Assembly: GCA_027064265.1 (NCBI GenBank)
Contig: JAMOQA010000289.1
Coordinates: forward strand, 1 to 12,636
Source of the DNA: Acidobacteriota bacterium
GTDB taxonomy: Bacteria; Acidobacteriota; Polarisedimenticolia; J045
Length of the DNA: 12,636 nt
Reading direction: 5' to 3'
The notes under the pieces were generated by a model. The model made no database searches. It was not told the origin of the DNA and saw only the letters and a list, made by a program, of their open reading frames with translations. Both the position numbers and the translations under genes were made by a program. This document shows positions 1-6,700 of this stretch, one piece after another. Position 1 is the first letter of the stretch, and each line of letters opens with the position of its first letter.

Positions 1-2979
1 CTCGTCCCGGTTGAGCGGCTTGCTCAGGTAGTCGTCCATCCCCGCGGCGAGGCACTCCTCCCGGTCGCCGGCGAGGGCGTGGGCCGTGAGGGCGACCACC
101 GGCAACTCCCCGAGCCCGGGCATGCGCCGGATCCGGCGGGTCGCCTCGAGACCGTCGAGGACCGGCATCTGCACGTCCATCAGGACCAGGTCGATGGCGG
201 GTCCCTCCCGTTCCAGGGCGGCGAGGGCTTCCTCCCCGTTCGCCGCCTCGACCACCTCGTACCCGCCCCGCTCGAGCAGCCCCCGCGCCAGCCGCCGGTT
301 GACCGGGTTGTCGTCGACCACGAGCACCCGGTGGGGCCGGGTGTCGTGCTTCTCGCCGGCAGTCGCGTCCGCGTCGTGGCCCAGGGCGGCGAAGAGCTGG
401 CCGTGGAGGTGGGGGCGGATCACCGGCAGCTCGACGACCCCGGCGGCGGGAGCAGGAGCCTCGTGGAGCGGCACGGGAGAGACGGCGAGCACCGCCGGCT
501 CCGGGGCGAGCAGGGGCAGGAGCCGCTCCACCTCTCCGTCCTCGAACGCCTCCCGGGCGAGCAGGACGACCCGGAACGGGGCCCCGTCCCGGCGCCGCTG
601 CTCCGCTTCCGGGATGGCGGCCACCGTGTCGCCGAAGCCGGTGGCCCGCAGGCCCAGCTCGAGGAGCGCCTCCTGGAGGGCCTCCCGGGCCGCCTCGTCC
701 GGGTGGACGACCAGGGCGGGAATGCCGACCAGCGTCTCGTCGGGAGCGGGGGGCCGACCGTCGCCCGAGAGTTCGAGGGGCAGCTCGACCCAGAAACGGC
801 TGCCCTCCCCTGGAGTGGACTCGAAGTCGAGGCTTCCGCCCATCGCCCGCACCACGTGACGGGTGAGGGCGAGCCCCAGGCCGAAACCCCCGCGGGCCCG
901 GGTCCGGGAGCCACCCTCCTGGCGGAACGGCTCGAAGATCGCCTCCCGGTTCGCCGGATCGATGCCCCGCCCGGTGTCGATCACTTCGAAGCGCAGCGTC
1001 ACCCGGGAGCCGTCCGGCGGGCCAGCGGGGAGTACGCGCAGGACGACCCGGCCCCGGTCGGTGAACTTGATCGCGTTGCCGAGCAGGTTCTGGAGGACCT
1101 TCTCGACCCGCCCCGGATCGCCGAGCACCCGCGCCGGCAGGTCCCTGCGGAGGACCCCGGCGAGGAGCAGCCCCTTGGCCCGGGCCCGGGGCGCGAGCTG
1201 CTCCAGCACCTTCTCCGCCAGTTCCCGGGGAGAGAACGGCCGGTTGGCCAGTTCCAGCTCGCCGGCCTCGAGGCGGGAGAAGTCGAGCACGTCGTCGATG
1301 ATCACCATCAGGTCGCCCGCGCACCGGTGGACGGTCTCGAGGTGTTCCCGGAGGCCCGGGTCGAGGTCCGCGTCCAGGGCCAGCTCGGTCATCCCGAGGA
1401 TGCCGTTGAGCGGGGTCCGGATCTCGTGGCTGACGTTGGCGAGGAACTGGTTCTTCGCCTCGCTCGCCGCCTCCGCCGAGCGCCGGGCCTGCTCCAGCAG
1501 CGACACGTCCCGCATCATCAGGACGATGGTCGGCCGGCCCCCGAAGACGGCGTGGGCTCCGGCCACCTCCGCCTCGGCCTCCCGCCCGTCGGCGAGGCGG
1601 ACGCGGACGTAGCGGTCCGCCTCCGAGGGGGGGGAGATCAGGCGCTGGAGCAGTTCCTCGAGTTCCATGCCCCGGGGAACGACGAGAATCTCGTCGAGGG
1701 ACCGGGCCTCGAGCTGGTCGCGCGTTCTCCCGAGCCAGCGGGAGGCGAACGCGTTCACCCGCTGGATGCGCAGGTCTCCCGGTGAGACCAGGACGATCGC
1801 CTCGGGGGCGGCCTCGAGGATCGACTCGAAGCTCTGCTCGGTGTCCCGCAGCCGCCGTTCCCGGTCTTCCGCCAGCTCGTGGAGGTGAAGGTGGCGCCTT
1901 TCCGCGTCGTCCAGGAGCCAGCCGGCGAGGAACGTGAGCAACAGGCCCGCGGCGAACACGAGGAAGGGAAGCTGTCCCAGGACGCCGCTGACCAGCGGGC
2001 CGACCCGCCACGCCGTCACCTGCCACAGGGTGTTCCCGGGGGACAGCGCCTGTCGGACGACGAGAAACGGTCCCCCGTCCCGTCCCCGGGCCGTCCGCGC
2101 ATGCGGTTCCCCGGGCCCGTAGATGCGCTGGAGGCGGCCCCGGTGGTCGAGGGTGGCGATCTCGAAGGCGATCCGGTCCCGGCGGCCGGCGAGCACGCGG
2201 TCGACCAGTTCCTTCACGCGAACGTAGACGAGACACCAGCCCCGCGTTGCGGCCAGGCGCTGTTCCGGGGTTTCCACGGGCTTCCCGGGCTCGTAGACCG
2301 GGCTGGCGATCCAGAGCTGCCAGCCGGCTCCACTACCCGGGGGAAACACCGGGGAGAGCACCGTCCGGTTCTCCCGGGCGGCGCGTTCCAGCCAGCCCGC
2401 GGCCTGGTCGGAGGTGACCTGGTCGTACCCCCGGAGGAACGAGACCCGGTCGGGCACGACCCAGAGGAGGGGGGCGTGGAAGGGGGCCGGCGGCGCCGGG
2501 CCCCGTCTCCCGTCCCGGGGCGCCCACAGGTGCACGCCATGCGCCGCTTCCCACGCCTGCCGTTCCTCTTCCGGGACCCTCGGCAGCCAGGCGACCAGGG
2601 AGACCTCGGGATCGTCGGCGAGGGCTCCCGTGGCGAACCGCCGGAACTCCTCCTCGTGGAGCTCGGGGTGCGCCTCGACGAAGCGGGCGGTGAACCGGGC
2701 GGCGAGGCGTGGCCGGTCGACGAGGACCCGGAGATCCGAGAGCACGTCCCGGACCTCCCGTTCGAACCCGGTGCGTACCTGGAAGGCCAGGTAGCGATGG
2801 GCGAGCACGGTGATGGTCAGGGTGACGAGGAGCCCGACCAGGAAACCCGCGAGGCCCCAGCGCGGCAGCGCTCCTCCCCGCCGCAGCGCCCGCAGGACCC
2901 GCAGCGAAGCGAGTCCCGCCAGGAGAACGAGGGTCAGGCCGAGGACCGCTTCCAGGCCGACGAGCAGCAGGTCGTGCAC
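1..2979 (-). CDS. Hybrid sensor histidine kinase, CHASE-PAS-HisKA-HATPase-pseudoREC-REC (C-terminus cut by window edge)
   Basis: Membrane hybrid kinase that would autophosphorylate on His and pass phosphate to its own receiver. Seen, by residue: two N-terminal hydrophobic helices (about 4-26 and 41-60); a CHASE-like periplasmic sensor (about 70-280, with LVAWLPRV followed by an ER pair); a third helix (about 325-352) and a charged linker; PAS (about 384-495); HisKA with SHEIRTPLNG (His518); HATPase_c with N box NLLGNAIKFTD (from Asn631), DTGRGID (Asp668) and GFGLGLAL; a degenerate receiver (about 747-860); and a canonical receiver with acidic pair Asp889/Asp890, phospho-acceptor Asp935 in LMDVQMP, Thr965 and Lys987. 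Only the end of the last receiver, and any Hpt domain after it, is missing. I chose the GTG at 2979 because GGGAGG lies 5 bases upstream and the first helix begins at once; the frame is open further upstream but overlaps the preceding gene without a better start. The CHASE ligand and partner regulator are unknown. Confidence 0.93.
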   Translation of the reverse strand, partial: MHDLLLVGLEAVLGLTLVLLAGLASLRVLRALRRGGALPRWGLAGFLVGLLVTLTITVLAHRYLAFQVRTGFEREVRDVLSDLRVLVDRPRLAARFTARFVEAHPELHEEEFRRFATGALADDPEVSLVAWLPRVPEEERQAWEAAHGVHLWAPRDGRRGPAPPAPFHAPLLWVVPDRVSFLRGYDQVTSDQAAGWLERAARENRTVLSPVFPPGSGAGWQLWIASPVYEPGKPVETPEQRLAATRGWCLVYVRVKELVDRVLAGRRDRIAFEIATLDHRGRLQRIYGPGEPHARTARGRDGGPFLVVRQALSPGNTLWQVTAWRVGPLVSGVLGQLPFLVFAAGLLLTFLAGWLLDDAERRHLHLHELAEDRERRLRDTEQSFESILEAAPEAIVLVSPGDLRIQRVNAFASRWLGRTRDQLEARSLDEILVVPRGMELEELLQRLISPPSEADRYVRVRLADGREAEAEVAGAHAVFGGRPTIVLMMRDVSLLEQARRSAEAASEAKNQFLANVSHEIRTPLNGILGMTELALDADLDPGLREHLETVHRCAGDLMVIIDDVLDFSRLEAGELELANRPFSPRELAEKVLEQLAPRARAKGLLLAGVLRRDLPARVLGDPGRVEKVLQNLLGNAIKFTDRGRVVLRVLPAGPPDGSRVTLRFEVIDTGRGIDPANREAIFEPFRQEGGSRTRARGGFGLGLALTRHVVRAMGGSLDFESTPGEGSRFWVELPLELSGDGRPPAPDETLVGIPALVVHPDEAAREALQEALLELGLRATGFGDTVAAIPEAEQRRRDGAPFRVVLLAREAFEDGEVERLLPLLAPEPAVLAVSPVPLHEAPAPAAGVVELPVIRPHLHGQLFAALGHDADATAGEKHDTRPHRVLVVDDNPVNRRLARGLLERGGYEVVEAANGEEALAALEREGPAIDLVLMDVQMPVLDGLEATRRIRRMPGLGELPVVALTAHALAGDREECLAAGMDDYLSKPLNRDE

Positions 2980-2984
2980 CGGTT

Positions 2985-2990
2985 CCTCCC
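2985..2990 (-). promoter_or_regulatory. Ribosome binding site that sets the GTG start of the hybrid kinase
   Basis: On the minus strand GGGAGG is followed by five bases and then GTG. There is no in-frame ATG nearby, so this site decides the start. It lies in the 94-base gap after the DUF1858 gene, where I see no convincing separate promoter. Confidence 0.7.
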
Positions 2991-3073
2991 GCGGGCGCAG
3001 GGCGGCCCCGTCCGGGCAGGGACGGGTCCCGCGGAAGACGTATCGGCCGGGAGGAAGGAAACTTGCGCCGGGC

Positions 3074-3301
3074 TCAGGCGTCCTCGCCGACGGCGGCCGC
3101 CAGGGCGTCGAGGACCGGGTCGAGATCGGTCACCCCCGCCTGCCGGGCGTTCTCCTCGAGGGTGCCCCAGACGGGCTCGCCACAGGCGATGCAGACGATG
3201 CGGAACTTCGAGAGGATCCGGGCCGCGGCCGGGATCCTCTCCAGGAGTTCCTCGATCGTGATCGAGGGGACGAGCCAGTCCGGGCGGGACTTCCCGGGCA
3301 T
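3074..3301 (-). CDS. DUF1858 domain protein with a CXXC pair (hybrid-cluster-associated redox disulfide type)
   Basis: A 75-residue cytosolic protein with no signal peptide or membrane segment. After a short N-terminus it has the sequence VPSITIEELLERIPAAARIL, the usual DUF1858 helical start, then Cys37-Ile-Ala-Cys40 followed by Gly41, and a second helical part ending in an acidic tail. DUF1858 proteins of this size are commonly annotated as redox disulfide or hybrid-cluster-associated proteins; the CXXC pair is taken to be the active or metal-binding site, but the substrate is not established. The ATG is 2 bases after the thioredoxin stop and is preceded by GGAGGAGGAG lying inside the end of the thioredoxin gene, so the two are very probably translationally coupled. 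The adjacency to thioredoxin suggests, but does not prove, that thioredoxin reduces this protein. The frame is open far upstream inside the neighbouring genes, but that part resembles no protein. Confidence 0.88.
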   Translation of the reverse strand: MPGKSRPDWLVPSITIEELLERIPAAARILSKFRIVCIACGEPVWGTLEENARQAGVTDLDPVLDALAAAVGEDA

Positions 3302-3303
3302 CG

Positions 3304-3687
3304 TCACTCCTCCTCCGCCTGCAGCCGGTTCTCCACGTGGCGGGTGAACAGGTCCTCGAGGGCCTCCGGGGGAAGGGCCCCGGTGATCCCGCCGATCGGC
3401 TGGCCGTCGCGGAAGAAGACCATCGTCGGGATCGAACGGATGCCGAACATGCCGGCGATCCGGGGGTTCTCGTCGACGTTGATCTTGACCACCCGGAGCT
3501 TCCCCTCGTACCGGGGCGCGATCTGCTCCAGGTTCTGGCCGAGGAAGACACAGGGGGCGCACCAGGGCGCCCAGAAGTCGACGACCACCGGCAGGTCCGA
3601 CTTCAGGACGACGTCCTGGAAGGTGTCGTCGGTGGCGTGGACGATCACGTCCTTCGTGTTCGCGTTGCCGTCGTGGGGCTGGGTCAT
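3304..3687 (-). CDS. trxA: Thioredoxin (WCAPC active site)
   Basis: A 127-residue thioredoxin-fold protein, cytosolic because no signal peptide is visible. Seen: PVVVDFWAPWCAPC with redox cysteines Cys43 and Cys46, the buried-Asp-type DFWA stretch, KINVDENP, and the cis-proline loop IRSIPTM (Pro87) followed by VFFRDG and a C-terminal amphipathic helix. The length is slightly above the 105-110 residues of classical TrxA because of an extra polar N-terminus of about 12 residues. The active site is WCAPC instead of the usual WCGPC, so its redox potential may differ. I chose ATG 3687, preceded by GAGAGGA at a normal distance; a longer in-frame start at 3771 adds only Pro/Arg/Gly-rich sequence. 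It lies 108 bases after the large protease gene and 2 bases before the DUF1858 gene, and is probably the first gene of a short operon. Which reductase it uses cannot be told here. Confidence 0.95.
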   Translation of the reverse strand: MTQPHDGNANTKDVIVHATDDTFQDVVLKSDLPVVVDFWAPWCAPCVFLGQNLEQIAPRYEGKLRVVKINVDENPRIAGMFGIRSIPTMVFFRDGQPIGGITGALPPEALEDLFTRHVENRLQAEEE

Positions 3688-3707
3688 CTCGGGTCCTCTC
3701 GGTTCGT

Positions 3708-3726
3708 GCCGGGCCCCGTGCCCGGC
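3708..3726. other. GC-only hairpin between protease stop and thioredoxin start
   Basis: A perfect 7-bp inverted repeat, GCCGGGC and GCCCGGC, with a 5-base loop. It lies in the 108-base gap downstream of the protease and 21 bases before the thioredoxin ATG. There is no T-tract on either side, so it is not a standard intrinsic terminator. It could slow polymerase or protect an RNA end, or be a by-product of the high GC content. Confidence 0.4.
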
Positions 3727-3795
3727 CCTTCCGCCCGAATCTGGATGCGACGGGCGTCCCGAAGGTGACACGGCTCCGGCGTCCCCGCCACCGCT

Positions 3796-6700
3796 TCAGG
3801 GGCAGCCTTCCGGGGGTTCCGCGGTCACCAGGTAGAAGTAGTGCCGGCCGTCCCCGGCGACGGCGTGCCGCGCTTCCGGGGCGCCGGAGACCAGGACGTC
3901 GGGCGAACCGGCCACGGTCGCCGGGTCGTGGGACCAGGGGAAGCGCCACCGCGCCGCCCCCTCGGGCCCGTCCGCGTCGAGGACCACCGTCTGCCGGCCC
4001 GGCGCCAGGTCCACCGTGAGCCGCGCCGCCTGCTCGGCCGACGGGCCCGGCGCGCCGCAGTCCCGGCCGCGGATCCGGGCCCGGCTCGGCGAGGGGAGCC
4101 CGCATCCGCCGCCGGAGCGGGCGATCACCTGCCAGGTGTGCTCCCGGTTGTCCGCCGCGCCGGCGTCCGTGTACGACCGGGCCGAGGCGTCGAGGGTGGC
4201 GATCTTCTCGCCGTCCCGGAACACCTCGAACGTTCCCGCGCCGCCGCCTCCCCAGTCGGCCACGGCGCCCCAGGTCAGCTCGACGCCGGTGAGCGCGTCG
4301 GGATCCGGGTCCCGGACCGAGAGGAGCCCGGCGAACTCCGGCGCGGGGAGACATCCTCCCGCGGTGCAGGCGGTCGGCAGGAGGGCGCCGGTCACCGAGA
4401 GGTCATCCAGGACCGCACCACCGTCGGTACCGCAGTCGGTGGAGAGGTTCAGGCGGAACCGCACCGTGTGCCCCGCCCACGGCGAGAGGTCGAAGACGAA
4501 CTCCTGCCAGCCCGAGAGCCCCCCGGCCTCGGGACCGGTGATCGCCCCCTGTTCCGGCGGGTAGTCGCACCCGTTGACCCAGTTCCCGGTCCCGCCGCCG
4601 GCCCCCTGGCAGGGGGGTGGCTGCGTGTTCGCGAACGTGCCGGGGTAGCCACCGACCGGGTCGATCGGCGCGAAGTCCCCGCCGTCGACCGCCAGCTCGA
4701 CGACGAGCCCGTCCCACTGCCACTCGATCTCGTAGTCCGCCCAGGCATGCAGCTCCGGGGTCGCGTCGGCCGCGAGGTCGATTGGCGGGCTCTCGAGGGA
4801 GAGGCAGGCGAGGGGCACGTAGCGGCCATCTCCCATCGGGTCGTCGTCCGGCCACCAGGACCAGCGGCCCCCGTGGTGCAGGGCGATCGGGCTCCGGGTC
4901 CAGCGGGCGCCGGTCTCCCGCTCGTCCACCAGGGTGACCGCGGTCATCTTGACGACGTGTTCGTCGCCCCCGTCGTCGACCCAGGTCCCGGCCTGGCGGG
5001 GACCGCCGGCGCGGGCGGTCACCCGGGCGCCGGGTCCCTCGAGCCCGGTCGCGGTGTCGACGGCCCGCACCTCCCAGGTGAAGGCCGTTCCCACCGGTTC
5101 CCCGGCGTCGTCGAACCCGGTGGTGACCGACCCGTCGGCGAAGGACGTCCCGTCGACCTCGGCGAGGAGCGTCTCCGGGCCCGGGACGAACTCCGGGTTG
5201 GCCGAGCGGTAGACCCGGTAGCGGACCGGGCCGCCGCAGGGCGGGTCGACCGCCTGCCACGAGAGGTCCACCTCGCAGGTGGACGCGGCGGCATCGGTGG
5301 CGGCGAGGCCGATGGGAGCCGCGGGCGCGTCGTGGCAGGGCAGGCCGCCCCCGAGCTCGGCGGCGGGGGAAGATCCCGAGGGACACAGGCCCGTCGCGTC
5401 CACCGCCCTCACCGTCCAGCTCCACGGTCCGTCCCCCGGGGGAGCATCGAAAAGGGCGGTATCCGGCGCGGCCACCCGGCCGACGAACGTTCCGTCCCGG
5501 GAGACGTCGTAGTGGTCGGCCCCGTCCACCGGGTCCCAGCCGACGAGCACCCGGCCGTCCCCGAGGTCGCGCACGGTGACGCCCGCCGGCGTCGCCGGGG
5601 CGGTGCAGCCCGGATCGCACGCGGCGGTGCGATCGTCGACGAGGGCGATGTTCTCGTACTCGACCTCGATGTCGTCGACGAGCCAGCGGACCTCGTCGTT
5701 GGCGCTTCCGTAGCAGCTCACCCCGTCCTTCCAGGGGTCGCCGAACCCGACGTGGAAGATCAGCTGGAGCTGGGTCGCGTCCGGCAGCGGGTCGACGACC
5801 CACTCGGACACCTTCGTCGGGTCGAGGTCGGCGGTCTCGTCCTCGCCGTCGGCGCTCCGGTCCCGCCAGTAGCCGGTCGGCAGGAGCCGCCCGTCCGGGT
5901 TGGTGTAGACCCGGACCTCCGCGTGGTCGCAGTCCTTGCCGTCCTCGTTGATCGCGAAGTGGTAGCTCTCGAGGAAACGGATCCGCTTGAGGAGCGTCGT
6001 CGTGCCGGGATCCCCCGTGACGATCTTCGGGCTGACCAGCCGGTTGTGCTGCTCGCCGGTCGGGCTCAGCAGCTGGCCGAGGCACGACGGGAGCATCGCC
6101 TCCCGGTTCCCGTGGCAGAAGCCGACGTCCCAGGTGTCCTCGGTGGTGTCGCAGTCCTGGTCCGGGTCCATGAAGTACCAGCGATCTTCCGGTGCGTCCT
6201 CGCTGCCGTCGTGGCAGGCGAGGGAAGCCGAGGCGAAGTCCTCGGTCCAGGTCCCGTTCTCGTGGACCTCGTCCGCCTCGACGAGGAGCCGGACGGGGAA
6301 CTCCCGGGGCGCCGTCCATTCGTCGGCCTCGACGACCAGGGCGAGTTCGACCGTGGACCGGGGAGCGATCCCGTCCCGGAGGGAGACCCCGAACGGGCTC
6401 GCCGCCGGCGTCGCCGAGCCGGCGGGCACGGTTCCCCAGTCCGCCTCGGCAATGGACACGAAGAGATCTTCCCGGCGGGACACCAGCCGGCCCCGCACGC
6501 CGTGGAGGTCCATCGGCCCGGGGTTGACCAGGGGTACCACCAGGTCGACCTCCTCTCCCCCGTCGAGGAAGCCGTCGTCGTCGCAACCCCCGGATACCTC
6601 CGGCGTGCCGATCTCGAGGGGCGGCTGGCAGTCGACCACCGCCCGGTCGGTGGCGGTGATGTCCGGGTCGGCGTCGTGGTAGGTCGCGGTCAGCACGTCG

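Noticed and set aside
79..1785. A plus-strand open frame of 568 codons opposite the hybrid kinase
   Set aside because: The minus-strand reading contains HisKA, HATPase and receiver motifs in order; the plus-strand translation is compositional noise.
3708..3726. The GC hairpin as an intrinsic terminator of the protease
   Set aside because: The stem is strong, but no run of T follows on the minus strand; the downstream bases are ACGAACCGAGAGG. I kept it only as a hairpin.
3688..3771. A longer thioredoxin start at 3771 adding 28 residues
   Set aside because: The added sequence is Pro/Gly/Arg-rich and spans the GC hairpin. ATG 3687 has its own Shine-Dalgarno and gives a normal thioredoxin length.
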